Part shown: in pieces, positions 23,146 through 35,570 of the stretch
Layout of the letters: the number at the start of each line of letters is the position of its first letter
Numbering within the stretch: the first letter of the stretch is position 1
From: Podocnemis expansa
Taxonomy: Eukaryota > Chordata > Testudines > Podocnemididae
Direction of reading: 5' to 3'
NCBI GenBank assembly: GCA_007922195.1
Contig: ML681996.1
Location: 20,004,804-20,068,803, forward strand
DNA length: 64,000 nt
The notes under the pieces: model-generated
Told to the model about the DNA's origin: nothing
The model's database searches: none
The model's input: only the letters and a program-made list of their open reading frames with translations
Made by a program: the position numbers and the translations under genes

Positions 23146-24080
23146 TACCACAGGAAGCCCCCTGCAGCCTGCTTCCCATGGTACCAAGGAGTCAGGGATC
23201 ACCTCAACCATACTTATAAGCCTGGGTAGGGCTTTAGACCCCAGGCCATGGTCATATAGGGAAGAAACCACACCCCACTTGAACCTCCTCCGCCACATTA
23301 TGGCACACACAATTCTAGAGGTCGAGCCCATTGGGGGAACCAGGACCCCAGGTTAACATCTTGCCCAGATGCAATAGGGGTGCTGTTACACCCCAGCATA
23401 CATGACCTCACTAGAACTCACTGGCAAAGCCCCATTTCTATTCCTCTAGTTTGGATATAGCAGGCCACAAATACCAGGTACCGTAGGAGGATCTTCCTTT
23501 CTTAGTTCACCACCTGAGTCTGAGCCCCTGGGTGATGGAAGCCACCTTTGGGCATGGAAGCCAACCTTCCTTGGACCCCAAGCCAAGATCCAGAGAAGCA
23601 AGATGGCTAGATATCATGGGGAGGAGGGTAATACTCAACCTCTGCCTTCCAGCTCTGGATTGCAAACCACCAGGCTCTAGTGGGAAAGTACACCCTAGAT
23701 ATCTGGGAGTCCTGAAGGAGATTCAGGGACTTCCTCTCACAAAAGCATAGGGAGGACTATGACTCCCTCATAGAAGAGGGCACACTGGCATCCTGGGACT
23801 CACTCTTGGCTGCATGGGATGCCTGGATACAGTGAGTTGGGACATAGCCTCAGCTGTCGTCATGAGACGTGCAGCATGATTGCATGAGGCAGGCCTGTCT
23901 CAAGATATGCAACGGGCTATTCAGAACCTCCCCTTTGAGGGACAGTCATCATTCACGGAGGAAACAGACCTCCTGCTATGTGGTACTAGGGACTTCAGAT
24001 CAGCCCTCTGATCTTTGGGCAGGGCTCCCATCACGAATGCCCAGTTGCCCTCCTAGCCCACGCCAACACTGAGAATGCTG
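23146..24080 (+). pseudogene. DIRS-like gag, C-terminal part (copy 1)
   Basis: The frame 23138-23356 reads HLNLLRHIMAHTILEVEP, matching FDLLRHVAAHTGMEVQ in copy 2. The frame 23532-23750 reads REARWLDIMGRRV...LKEIQGLP, matching the DIRS gag core 'YSSAxLQLRIANxQALxGRY...' region only loosely because the middle is decayed. Stops are frequent. It is continuous with 17590-18520 before the CR1 insertion. Confidence 0.65.
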
Positions 24081-27080
24081 AAGGTACCCAAATAGGCCTT
24101 CTTCACCATGTAGGAGGCAAGATCAGCCCCAGGGGGACCCAAGATCCCCTTCTCAACAGGGGACATCCCCCTAAGATGCCGTGGCCCTCATCTGAGTGGC
24201 CTTTCCTGGTTCCTCCCCATCCCTACTTTAACAACCCCTCATAAAACAGTGGAAGAGACTCTATATGGGGCCCACCCACAGCTAGGAAGCAGGGAGTATC
24301 ATTCTTGAGTTCATAGAATCCCCCCTTTTCCAATACTAGAGAGATGGACGGTCTACATCAGGCAACCCTCTCCCTCCATCCCAGGGTCTTTTCTTCATCA
24401 ATCCTTGCCCTCCTAGTTGACTAGTTCCAAGCCTGCAGACTCGGCTCTGGGCATTTAAGTCAAATCACCCCCTCGTTCTCTTCTGGAGTTTATACTTTCC
24501 TAACTAGATAACTATAGGGCCCCCATGGGTCCCAAGGTATATGAACACATTCCTGTTTTCTCCCTCTTCACTGTTTCACCTATTCACAACTTCCTGGTGA
24601 TCCCAACCCCAGCCACTTGAAACATCAATTCATCCAGACCCCCCTCACTCACCTAGAGCCTGGGTCAGCTTCAATCCTAAATGCTCCTACATGCAGGACA
24701 TACCTTTCATCTAGCAGTCAGATTGCTGTTCTCACAGACTTCAGGACCATATCCCACTGATCTCAATTGCTGGTCAACGGAGTATCTTTCCAGCACCTCC
24801 TATCCCTGCAACTGGAGATCTAAGGGCCCCTTCCATTATCGCAAAGGAATGCATCAACAGAATATCCCCAACCCCTCTTAACCATTCCCATGGACTACCT
24901 AGGTTACCCCATCACTGTGATCTTAGGCAGTGCCCATCTATAGTTCGGGGTATGGTAAGAATTTCCCCACCCGTCCCCTAAGGGTTCAGTGATCAGTCTA
25001 CCACTCTCCCTTTCGAACAGCATAGTTGCTAATGGAGGAGAACAAAGACCTAGGATCCCTGATGCTAGCCAGTTGGCCCCCCGCAGAGATGAACTGTCAT
25101 GGACCTGCCACCTTTTCCCCCCTCAACAAGGCCCTCCATAAACCCCTTGGTTTTCCTGGACCCACAAGTAGGGATATCCTGTCGACTTCATCACAACCCT
25201 ACACCACTTCAAGTGTTAAAATTTTCAGACCAGTTCATCTTAGTGCCTTTACTCTTTGGTAAGAATTAACCATCGTCATCAGAGGGGTAAGATCGATGGT
25301 TCCCTCTTCTTCTCTCTCCCCGTTAGGGGTTCCACAGTCTCCCATAGGAGATTCAAGGGCTTCCAGGGCTCTGAGGGAAGTTAACTGAGGCAAGGCATGC
25401 CCATCCTCAGGGTTAGTCTACATAGGTATCTCCCCATCTTATACGTCTCCCCAGAACTCTTATTTTTTGGGCTTATCACATCATGTGGTGGAATGTGCCA
25501 CTGATGTTCGTGAACAACGTGCCTTCTAATGCATAACTCAAAAACGGACTTGCTCCCTTTCTCCAGGTGGTAATTCCCTTCCCCCCACTCCTCAGGGAGC
25601 TAGAACTCTCGATGGTCCCCATCTTTCTGTCTCTCCCTCACACTGACTATCTGGAGGTAGTCTCAGACTTCCATGATCCTAGCTAAATGAGGGATTAAGG
25701 CACTTAGGCTTTTACAATTGTAGGCCTAAAGGGGACACCCCACCCCACCCCCGCCTCTCACAGTCATGAGAAGTGACCTTGAGATGGTGTTTGGTTCACT
25801 TCAGTTTTCTAGCCTTACCCAAGGGTAAGTGAGTTACACAATTTTTTCCAGGCCTCATCCATTTATGACCCTATGGTGTTCTGCATTTTAATCCCAGGCG
25901 GCCACCAGAGATCTTGTGTCCCCTGCACACTCACCACAAAAGTCTAGGGGGACTCCTACTAGTGCAACTCTTAGCTCCCCTTGCACACATTGCAGGAGGA
26001 GCCTTGGGATATGAGAAGGTCGGCTTCTGAATTGCTTACCAACACTCTACGGTATTCATTGTTCTCTTAATTACCCTAGGTCTTGATCCCAGTGCCTAGG
26101 AGTCAGCTTGCACTCTGCCAGCAGAAAGGGGAGGTACCGAAACAGAAAATCCCCATTTCTCTTTTGTTTTGGTATTTTTTCATAGGCCACTGTTCAGTTT
26201 TTACCTTCCCTCTCCAATTCAGAGGCAGTTCTACCACCCAGGGAGGGGTCAACACTGAGCCCATTCTCATAGACTCTAGTCAGGTTATGGCTAGAGGTCA
26301 CGGTCCCCTCAACAGCAACTTGGTGCGTATATATTGCGATTGTTCCAACTTGTGGAGGGGACCCAGAGGTCATACTTGCCTTCTGGGTTCCATGTTGCGT
26401 TGTTACTAGCTCCCTTTCCCATTGTTTCCACTGTTACCCATGAAGGGGACTCCCACTTCAGATTGGGACTACCTTGCTAGAGCAAGTTTGCTCAACAATT
26501 TCATCCTTGTTCCTAGCTGCTCACAAGTTGCAGCGTCAAAACCCATCTAGAGTGGGGAGGGTAGGCCTTAGCCTAACCCTTATCTCCAGGGATGTGAGAG
26601 CCAGTTGTCTCACAGTGGGTAGCCCAAGTCTGGAACTCCCTCTCTTTCTTGAGTGTCTTAACCGCACTCCATATCGAGGGCCTCCAAAGCAATTAGGATT
26701 GCCCAATAATTATGCTTTACCTTCAAGGCAGGGTGATGAACTTCTTTTCACTAGTCTCTTTGGGCAGTGTTACAGTGCACTCCTCTAGGAGGACTGGGAC
26801 GCCTCCCCACCCCTTTCATCCCTGGGGTTGTGGGTGTTCAAAGCATTTTAGGACAGCCCAGCATTAATGCTTCTAACCTCCAAGGCAGGGTGACACACAG
26901 CCTCTCACTGGTTCCCTCATACAGTGTTCTCTTAGGACCATCAAGGGTTACAGTGCATACACTCTAGGCAGGCTGAAAAACCTGTTATTCAGGCACCCCT
27001 CCACCTCGGGTTTGCCTTTATGGGGACAGCTATACTGAAGGCAGGAAAAATCCAACTCCGCCCACCGTCCATGTTATACA
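24081..27080 (+). other. Decayed DIRS-like pol region (copy 1)
   Basis: Sequence between gag and the right end, too mutated to read RT, RNase H, methyltransferase or recombinase motifs. The last 550 bp (26530-27080) clearly align with 62790-63165 of copy 3 (for example gagggtaggcctta against gagggtaggttta, and cacagtgggtag in both), which supports its assignment to the element. Confidence 0.55.
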
Positions 27081-27082
27081 GC

Positions 27083-27180
27083 TAGTAGTCACTTAATACT
27101 GAATGATGTGAGCAGCACTCAAAGAATGGTGGTATACTTAATGGTAACCATCCTTCTTCAGAGCTTGCATACATTCAGAA
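27083..27180. repeat. Internal complementary region of DIRS-like copy 1
   Basis: Contains cttaatactgaatgatgtga, the complement of the left outer end, followed by 'ggtaaccatccttcttcaga', the complement of the right outer end. In DIRS-1 this region templates joining of the two ends into a circle. Confidence 0.8.
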
Positions 27181-27213
27181 CCCTCCCACTGTCCCTGTTA
27201 CTCAGAGTTGGTG

Positions 27214-27395
27214 ACTAGAAGGAACTGAGGACGATCAGGGTCGGGGCCATATATATAGCCATGGGAGTGGCCAGAGGGAGTGCTAGTCCCTGGCACAGGC
27301 TAGGACTAAAAGTTTCCAACCAATTGTGTGCTGCGGCACGTAGACATCTAACACTGAATGTATGCAAAGAGCCCATCTCAATGAAGGACGGTTAC
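27214..27395 (-). repeat. Right inverted terminal repeat of DIRS-like copy 1
   Basis: Reads 'catatatatagccatgggag', then 'aaaagtttccaaccaat' and 'gtagacatctaacactgaat', the complement of the left repeat. Beyond it the outer end runs to 'ggttaccggtaagtaaccca' near 27408, shared by all three copies. Confidence 0.85.
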
Positions 27396-27408
27396 CGGTA
27401 AGTAACCC

Positions 27409-29607
27409 ACTGATCTACTGACACGCTATTTCACAATAGAATTCTGTTCAGTGGAGCTGCAGCTTGAAACCCACAGCAATAACTTTTTCCAGCTGTATCT
27501 GCCTGCATTAGCAGGAATTGCCCAAAAGATCTAAAGACATCTTTAGCTAAAATATTCTGGATTTCATTAAATTGTCTAATGATTTTATTGTGCAAAAGTG
27601 AATGGGACTAATAGCAATTGCACCTAATATCCTGCTGTATACAATACAAGTGTTTGCCTATAAGTCTTTTCTTAAATTCTTTATTGCTGCCATGAGCAGA
27701 ACCTCATTTCATATAAAATTATGCCAAGTAGTATGGCATTTCAGTGCCATGGATAAGTCAGTGTTGGAGACAGAATCATTTTACATAGAACATAATTCAG
27801 ATTTTAACTTGGATTTCTAAAACTGTAAGGTTTAACTTTAGTGATGAATGAATGTTTCCCAATAAAATTGGAAGATAGACATAGCTATGCTTATTTATGT
27901 TATTACTAACAAATCCAATCCTTGGAAGTTGATCCCAACCTCTTCCCAAGGATGTAAGCTTCACCTACTCTTCTGGCTTCTGTAATGCTCTCAGTCTAAA
28001 ACCATCTCTAGGTAATATATTCTTTGTTAATGACACTTGGCCCTCACCTAGGTAAATTTGGATGGAATATAGGGCACCCTCATGTCACCTGTCTGAAATT
28101 CTCTTAAATGTTTATTTATCCTTCAGTCAACTTCACAGTTGCTAATAAAATCAAAATAGTGTCTTTTCTTGGGTTTCTTCCCCACTCTAACTGTACTCAG
28201 AAAAAAACTTAATTCTTTTGATGTGAACAACAGATCAGTCTCAGTGAATGACTCAGTGCTAAGTATCAGGTGAAAAGTTCTGACAGGAAATAATTCTTTA
28301 ATAGTCTTCAGTAAAAGGAGAACTCTCTTGACTCACATGCCATAGTCACAAAGGCTGGAATTTCTAGACACTCACTATCTTATATGCAGATTGAAAACTC
28401 ATTTTAGACTAATGTGATGTAAAGTGGTCTCACCAGGATGTGCAGTTTTTCACTCACAGAACTCTAAAATCTCATTTACTTGCCTCAGTTCACTAATCTG
28501 ATTGTAATCATGTTACTTATCTTTTAATTTTGCGTTTGGCAGATGTACATCAGAAGTGGTATTCAGGTGGGACTGTCATAGATAAACTCCATTTGATTAT
28601 ACTTAAATGTTTCAGGGTTTGAATTTGTGTTTAAATTCTGTTTAAGAGAAACACATTGATGAAGACACAAATCCCATCCAGTGCTAAAATGTTGCAATTT
28701 GATCATCACCTTGAGATAATATAATTATTGCACACTCTTTTCAGTACAATTCATTGCCCACAATTTACCAGATCTGCTGAGGGTCCTTAACATAGGATTG
28801 GATGACAATGTCTTGTTGCATTAGTTGGCAGCATGATACACACACATAATTTGTAACTCCCTTTTGAAAAATATTGTAAGTTTTGTATTTGTCAAGTACA
28901 TTTTAAGTCTGTCTCTCTTTTTCCTCTCTCTCACACACACCCGCATACACACAGGCACACATAGTATATGTGTAGCAAGATATAATGATGATTTTTGAGA
29001 AATGAAAATAAGTCAGTTTGCTACTGAACAGACTGCAGATGCACTGACAGAGACTATAGGACCATATATAGATGGCCAATGGAGCAGGACTTATAACTGG
29101 AGTCTCTGAGAACAGATCTATGTATTAATGCTGAAAGCAGACGTCATCCAAACTTTGACGTCAGTATGAAGAATGTTTATGGTCATCCGACACTTCTGAT
29201 TGATACTTCATCTTTTTTGTGTCTTAAAATCTAAGCCACACTTAACAAAAATTATGAGGGCTTGATTCTGTCATCTGTTCCAGCCCTAACAAATAGGCTT
29301 GGAAGGACTGGATTTTTATTGGTAAAGGTTGATTTCACTGAAGACATATAAATCAGTTGGAAAAAAAAAATCCATTGATAATTTACAAATAGGAATAAGA
29401 AACATGCTGCTTAGATTTAAATTTAAGGATATGTACTTTGTACTTTTGACACTTGAGGTTGACAATTCGTGTCTTATTGATCCTAAAACTTTACCTTTAT
29501 GAATCTGAACATCTGCTATCATTAAATAATTTTCTAACTTGCCACTGCTCCGTAATTTTCACTTAACTGTGAAATTTTAAAGTAAAAGTAAAGTAAAAAC
29601 TGAAAAA
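27409..29607. other. AT-rich DNA without recognised genes
   Basis: No coding or repeat structure I could name, apart from short TCTC and CACACA tracts at 28911-28960. Confidence 0.5.
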
Positions 29608-29615
29608 GTCTAAAT

Positions 29616-29825
29616 CAGGGGTCTCAAACTCAAATCACCATGAGGGCCGCATGAGGACTAGTAGAGGGCTGCATGAGGATTAGTATGGTAGCCTGAGGGC
29701 CGCACCATTGAAACTTTTCCATACAATGATATTGCAAATATCAGTAATGATTGTGTCATTGTGGGCTGCAGGAAATAGCTTTAGCGGCCGCATGTGGCCC
29801 ACAGACTGTGTGTTTGAGACCCCTG
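29616..29825. mobile_element. Small hAT element with 14-bp perfect TIR
   Basis: Left end caggggtctcaaactcaa; the complement of the right end is caggggtctcaaacacac, so 14 bp are identical. The interior repeats 'gagggccgcatgagg' style units. Expected 8-bp duplications (gtctaaat at 29608-29615 against aactttaa at 29826-29833) do not match well, so the flank has changed or the ends are slightly misplaced. The frame 29751-29981 crosses the right end and is not a gene. Confidence 0.75.
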
Positions 29826-30295
29826 AACTTTAATAAAGAAAAAAAAGTGAAAAGGAATTTGGCCAAGTCTACCTATATGGACAAGCCATATGCTACTCCA
29901 GTGGCATGTATGTGCCACAAAAGAAACTGCGGCAAGATTTATAAAGCCAGTCCCATGTGGCACCATAATTCATCATGCTAGTGAAAAAGATACACTGGGG
30001 TAAAGCTAGGGATAAAGAGTTTGGGCTGATAATGAAAGGGAATGGTCATAGGCTCTGATCCTAACTTCAGTGTCATTTGAATTCTACTGGAGTTAGATGC
30101 CTGAATATTTTTTGAGGATCTGGGTCACAGTGCTTTGCACAAACACGGTTCTGGACTGAAGAGCAGCCCCCAGACAACATACTGAATATGGCCATAAATA
30201 AGCAGAGGACTTTCATAGAATCAGATTCTGGAAGGACCACAAGGGTCACCCAGTTTAGCCCCTTGCCAATATGCAGGGTTGATTATGACCAGGAG

Positions 30296-30596
30296 CAGGG
30301 CCAGCTCTACTGTGAGGCAAGAGACAGACATGACTTCAGGTGACAGTTCTTAGGGTCACCTAGCCCCCCTGAAGATCAGGCTGGCTCCCACCTCTTCAAT
30401 GCTTTCCTAGCAGCTCAGGCACCGTTTAGTCAACCTTCAGCTTGAGTCATGTAGGCAGAGTGCACTTTAAATCCCTCTGCAGGCAGACACTGGAAATTTT
30501 TGCACTTTGGAAAACTATTTTCAACCTCCATGAATGAGATGGGGGGGGGGAATCATAATTTGGCTTGGGGCACCACAACCCCTTAAGCTGGCCCTG
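30296..30596. mobile_element. hAT-like element, family C (301 bp)
   Basis: Ends cagggccagctctactg and the complement of ttaagctggccctg. The 8-bp duplication is accaggag (30288-30295) and accagcag (30597-30604), one mismatch. A second copy of identical length lies at 38056-38356, sharing 'gtgaggcaagagacagacat'. A poly-G run is near 30540. Non-coding. Confidence 0.85.
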
Positions 30597-30604
30597 ACCA
30601 GCAG

Positions 30605-30781
30605 TTAAAGTAAGCCAGAACATGCTGGAACTGCCCACAAATCTGATGGGCCAGCATTCCAGGACCCAGATGCCCAAATCTAGAACAATTAGGCCCACAC
30701 ATGCATGAAGGGGGGCTGGATAATACAGGAAGGGGGCCCAGAGATTAGTAAGGATCCAGGGCCCCTCAAATTATACTTTAA
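30605..30781. mobile_element. TTAA-flanked MITE, second family
   Basis: TTAA at 30605-30608 and 30778-30781 encloses a 169-bp core with short complementary ends (ttaaagta and tactttaa). The right 50 bp are the reverse complement of 2084-2140. Non-coding; piggyBac- or Kolobok-like by target only. Confidence 0.55.
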
Positions 30782-31045
30782 CCACTGGTTATGACTAAGT
30801 TATCTAAAACAGATGGCTATCCAGCTTCCTTTTGAAAGCTTTTAGTGGAGGAGCTTCCACAACCCCCCTAGGCAATCTGTTCCATTGTGCTATTGTTTTT
30901 ACAGTTAGGAAATTTTTACTGAGATTTAATCTAACTCTGCTATGCTCTAGTTTGAACACATTGCTTCTTGTCCTGTTCTCTATGGAGAGAGAGAACAACC
31001 TTTGTTACCCTTTTTGTGGCAACCTTTCAAGTATTTGCCAGCCAG

Positions 31046-32716
31046 AATAATTTAGGGTACCCTCCCAGGCTTTTCTCACCTATACTGAAGGCTCAGTCTT
31101 CCCACCAGCCACTTTTGACCCATCCACTGCACAGTTCACCAGGAACAAAGGTCAGAGCCAAAGCATTTAAGTGGGAGCTTGGCAACTGACTTTAAACCAA
31201 ATAAGTGAAATGAATAACAGACAACCCCCAAGGACATATTTAAAGTTTGGCATGAAAGAGAAAACTGTAACTGCACTGAATTGGAGAGCTGATCATATTT
31301 ATTTGCTAATGCAGAAATATTTAAACAATTCTATTTACAATGTGGACAGCTGCCAAACAAATGTATAACACCCTTTCTATAGCTGGTTTACTTGAGTGTT
31401 ATGTATTAGGTAAAATGCCAAGTTTCAAAGCTTAAATGTTCTGTGGTATTTTATATTCACGCATGAGGATCTCAATATAATTAAGTTTTTGTCACGTCCA
31501 GGTCACCATTTCACATAGAACCTAAGCCAAAAGAGACAAAATTTGTAACTATCCTTTACCATCTGCTGGCTGTTTGATTAATTCAGTCCAGTTCCCAGTG
31601 GACCAGGTGTCCCCATCACAAAGAACACCACCACAATTAGCACTAATTGTCACCCTTGTCAGCAATCTCCACAGAGAAGCCAAAGATTGAATGGTGCTGG
31701 GAGCTGAAAAGCCATGCTGGATCTGCCCTGCAGGAAAGGAATGTCTTTTCTTTCACAGAATCTCATTAAATTAATGCAATTCACCCTGCAGGGCAGGAAA
31801 TCCCCTGCAGAACAGGTGGAATTTTAAGACTCCAGAAGGACTCTTTAGGGCTTTTGCAGTCCCTCAAGGTATTGTCACATTGACAGGGCACTGCAAAAAG
31901 TTTTCATTGTCATGTATGTGCTGTGCAGACAAAATCACCTGAGGGTTTTTGTTTGTTTGTTTGTTTGTTTGTTTGTTTGTTTGTTTTTGTTTTAAGTGAC
32001 TTAGGTTCTTAAGTCCGGTTTTCAGACACACAGAAACCTAGGGGCCTCTATTTAAAATGTATTTAGGGTATACTACACACCAAACAGTACAGCAACAAGT
32101 CTCAGAGCCCAGATCAACTGATTTTGTCTTAGGGGGCTTTCCTGGTAGTGCTAAAAATAGCAATATAAATTATTGGGCTTGGGTTGGAGCAGCCCCCCCT
32201 CCCCCCCCACTTCATTTCAGAGCCGGGGCTGCAGTTCAAGACCAAACATCTACACTGCTACTTTTTGGCTTCATAGGCTGAGTATGAGTAGTCTGATTTA
32301 GGCTTGGAGAGTTGATGCTTTAATTTTATTTTCTGTGTAAACATACCCACAGATGCCTGAAGATGAAGCGAAGCCCTTGGGCGGGGGGGGGGGTCAAAAC
32401 TGCTTATTCACCTAACTCTGATGCCATTAAAAATCTAGTACAAAAAAGTTGAGAACTGACTACAGTCTTCAAGGTCACAGGTTTTTCTGAAAATTTTACT
32501 CATAAATTCCAGGATTGACGAACTAACTCATTCACAAGCATAATTCATAAATTTTACTTCATACTATATTAGATTTGGGGGTGCGGAGGAGGGCAGGAAT
32601 GTTTTAATTTGGAAAGGAAACAATATAGCAATGTAAATGTTATCTCTATAAAGATCTTTGCAAATAATCCCTGGATGTTGCATAGGCTGTCTGTAAAGCA
32701 GCAGATGGATAACAGA
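31046..32716. other. AT-rich DNA with a (GTTT)n tract
   Basis: No genes recognised. Contains (GTTT)n at 31945-31990 and poly-C and poly-G runs near 32195 and 32385. Repeated 'ccctgcagg' phrases lie at 31725-31815. Confidence 0.5.
31945..31990. repeat. (GTTT)n microsatellite
   Basis: About ten tandem GTTT units, near perfect. Confidence 0.95.
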
Positions 32717-32866
32717 TCTTCTTTGAGCGCTGTTCAGATTCATTCAGTAATAGGTGTATCTGTGCTGCAGCACAAGATTGGTCTGAAACTTTTTGCCCTA
32801 GCCTGTCAGGAGAGGGCTGGCAGCCACAGCCCCCCACGCCACCCTGTGGCTATGTATTTAGCCGCC
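32717..32866 (+). repeat. Left inverted terminal repeat of DIRS-like copy 2
   Basis: Starts 'tcttctttgagcgctg' and includes 'gattcattcagtaataggtg' and 'cctgtcaggagagggctgg', each present as its complement in 38972-39130. Confidence 0.85.
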
Positions 32867-32912
32867 GCCCGGCCCCTTCTCAGTTCCATTTTGTTCGCCT
32901 CAGCAACAGTTC

Positions 32913-34745
32913 ATGGAACAGCCCGCTCCTTGTGATCATGCAAGCAGCCTGTCGTCTTTGTTTATGATCCAGCAACTTGATTGGGAACACTTCTTTGTGG
33001 GCATTGTTCCATGGAAGAGTGCTTCCTCTTCTGACCGTCTGTCAGAGCCGCAACACTGGTCCCCTCTGGCATCCGCCATACCGGGGTTTAAATCTTGTGC
33101 TGCCTGCAGCAAGGTCTTCCTGTGGGATGACCCCCACGTGAAGTGCCTTCGGTGCCTGGACAACGCCCACTTGGTCACTTCCTGCTCCATCTGTCTGTCC
33201 TTTAAACCCAGGACAATAGGAGACAGGAAGCAAAGGTGCCATGTGTTGGCCTCAGGGCAAGTGCGGCAGCCCACCCCCCAAGGCTTTGGGGTCTCCTGCA
33301 GCACCGTGTGCCTCTTCGGCATTGGAGCCCTCCCGGCACCAGTCACCAAGAGGCTGCAGAAAGGCTGGCTCGGTACCAGTTCTGGTACCATGCTGCCAGT
33401 GCTGCTCCTGCTCCCCCTTTCGGGGGTCACCAGGGGACCGCAAGGAGTTGGTGCCGCTCCCTGCTACACTGGAGGCATTCAAGGCAGTGAAGGCACTCCT
33501 CTTATTGCCTGCGCCACCCTCTCTGGTACGCCCCAAGAGGAGGAGCAAGCTGGCATTTGCCTTCAGGGCCTGGCCCTGCAATGGGCACCGAACACCCTCT
33601 CCGGCCTCGGTCCTGAGTTCCCCAACTTCCCCCACATGCCAGAGCCCAGGTACCATTGAGCCTTCTCCCCAGCACGACATCACCTTGCCATCTCTGGCGC
33701 CATCATCACTGTCCCAAGGAGTTTCCCCTCCTTCGAGTCAAGAGGGGTCCAAATGGCCCTGTCCTAGTCTCTTGGCATTGGCACCATTTAGGTAGCAGCC
33801 CCATGAATGATCCCACAGGAGACAGTGTCAAGCCCTTGCAGTGCCACGGAGCTTTTGGCAGCACCAGCTCCTCCAGCACCAGCCAGAACCTTAAACCCCA
33901 TGCCATCCTCCTACATGAGAGACCTCACAGTGCACTTTGATCTTCTACGCCATGTTGCTGCCCATACAGGCATGGAAGTTCAATCCAATGAAGGGTCCGC
34001 CGACACACTATTTGGGCTGGTGATCTCATCCAGTGACCCTGTCATGGTCCCACTCCACCCTAGTGTGTGGGACCTTGCATTGTTACGATGATGAAGCCTG
34101 AGCTCTATTCCTCTGGTATCAGATACGACGGGCCTAAAATACCAGGTCCCGGGGACAGAGTTCCCTTCTCTTATCTACCACCTGATACTGTCTTGGGGCA
34201 TGGTGGAGGCAGCACTAAGCCCAGGCCAAATTCCAGGTGATCCCCTCTCAGCGTTGAGGGATACGAGGGAGGTAGACCTTCTGGGATGGAAAGAATACTC
34301 CTCCTCTGCCTTCCAGTTGCGTGCAGCCAGTAACCAAGCCCTAGTGGGCAGATACATGATGGATGTGTGGGAGCTGATGAATAAATTTAGACAACAACTC
34401 CCATAGGAGGCTAGAGAGGATTACAATGTCTTCCTGGAGGAAGACAGAATAGCATCCCAAGACCACCTCCTTTCAGCTTGGGATGCAAAAGACATGGCAT
34501 CCCGCATGATGGCCTTGGCCATGACTCTCCACTGCGCGGCGTGGCTTAGGGAGGTGGGGATACCCCCATCCTCCCAACAGGTCATCTTTGACCTCCCCTT
34601 CAACGGAGAGGCCCTTTTCCCAGCAGAGATGGAGGCCGTTATTGCCAGTGCCCAAGACCCCTGGGGAAGGTCAACTACTTGGGCCTCCTTCCTTCAGGGG
34701 CCCCTAAACATCCTCCTGCCAAATAGGAGCTTTACGCCACCCTGA
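32913..34745 (+). pseudogene. DIRS-like gag (copy 2), one frame with stops
   Basis: A single frame can be followed for about 1.8 kb, broken by stops at 33657-33659, 34089-34091 and 34404-34406. N-terminal Cys-rich module: SCAACSKVF...DDPHVKCLRCLDNAHLV...CSICLSFKPRT, a C-x2-C...C-x2-C...H...C-x2-C pattern. The middle has FDLLRHVAAHTGMEV. The C-terminal core has EYSSSAFQLRAASNQALVGR followed by YMMDVWELMNKF, then AMTLHCAAWLREVGIPPSSQ and VIFDLPFNGEALF. This core is characteristic of vertebrate DIRS gag proteins, which form the particle carrying the RNA. Few stops suggest moderate age. There is no active product. Confidence 0.85.
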
Positions 34746-35285
34746 TTTGCCCTTCTTAGCTGAATGGTCGAGTCATGGCACCCTAACCCATCTGGCCTGG
34801 TTCCATTCTTGGATAGGAGAGTTTCTCCCATCCCAGGCCCATACACCCTCCCTGTGCAGAGGGACTCCGCCCTCCACCAGAGGTTGGAACTCCTCATTCT
34901 GGCTGTTGATTCTCAGTTTCTCCTTTAGACGGGGACCACGTACTACCCCAGCCCCCAATACACTTCTTCTTATTACCTGGAGTAATGGGTGTAAAACATA
35001 CACTGAAAGTTCCTCTTCTCGAGGTACCACCTGTAAATTCTCATTGTGCTTCTTTCCCCCCCATCAGGGAGGGAAGCCCCCCCCTGCTTTTACCACTTCC
35101 CTTGGGGGCACAGAGGGCAGAGACCAGGGTAACCTCCATAAAATTTTGGGTGGAACAGCAGAAGTAAGGGACACTTCCTCGGGTATCTCTGTTGTGACTT
35201 TACTGAGTATATGTTCACTTAGCCTTGAGGGCCACACCTCCTGATCCCATGTGCCCTGACCCCACAGATCCAGAACAGTTTTATC

Positions 35286-35570
35286 CAGGGGCGTCGCTGC
35301 CCCAGGGAGGGACCCGGGGCATGGGCCCCGCCCGAGACCGCAGGCCACGCCCACTGGCCGGGGCCAGGGCCAGGAGCAGCCTCTGTGGCCGCAGGTCACT
35401 GAGCCCCAGATCCCCAGCTAGGGACAGGGCTGCCACAGCCACAGGTGGCAGGGCCCCAGATCTCTGGCCCGATTGGGCCAGAGACCAGGGGTGGGCATCA
35501 CCAGACATGGGGCACTGGCGCTGGGATTCGGGGCACATGCCCTGTGTGCCCAGCACCAGCTACACCCCTG
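35286..35570 (+). mobile_element. hAT element, family B (285 bp, perfect TSD)
   Basis: Ends caggggcgtcgctgccc and the complement of agctacacccctg. Perfect 8-bp duplication gttttatc at 35278-35285 and 35571-35578. GC-rich, non-coding. Other copies: 36247-36486, 46381-46626, 52321-52710. Confidence 0.92.

Larger units (their letters stand above)
17364..27408 (+). mobile_element. DIRS-like retrotransposon, copy 1
   Basis: The body runs between two inverted terminal repeats (17366-17541 and 27214-27395), with an internal complementary region just inside the right repeat (27083-27180). Inverted rather than direct terminal repeats plus an internal complementary region are diagnostic of DIRS-type (tyrosine recombinase) retrotransposons. 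Gag remnants lie at 17590-18520 and 23146-24080. A CR1 (18541-23145) splits them, so the element without it is about 5.4 kb. The stretch from 24080 to 27080 should hold pol but is too decayed to read: no RT or recombinase motif was identified. Copies 2 and 3 are at 32717-39150 and 61068-63483. Confidence 0.85.
30212..31045 (-). pseudogene. CR1-type LINE 3' fragment carrying two insertions
   Basis: Minus strand. The tail appears as 'tcatagaatcagattctgga' at 30214. The frame 30998-30804 encodes an ORF2 C-terminus (RTRSNVFKLEH...RLNLSKNFLTVKTIAQWNRLPRGVVEAPPLKAFKRKLDSHL). That is the same motif order as CR1 C-termini but a different subfamily from 23054. It is interrupted by a hAT-like element (30296-30596) and by a TTAA-flanked element (30605-30781). 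The 5' limit is approximate. Confidence 0.8.

Noticed and set aside
24340..24440. Possible DIRS reverse transcriptase 'YLDD' block
   Set aside because: The nearest reading gives no convincing catalytic Asp pair, so I do not claim an RT there.
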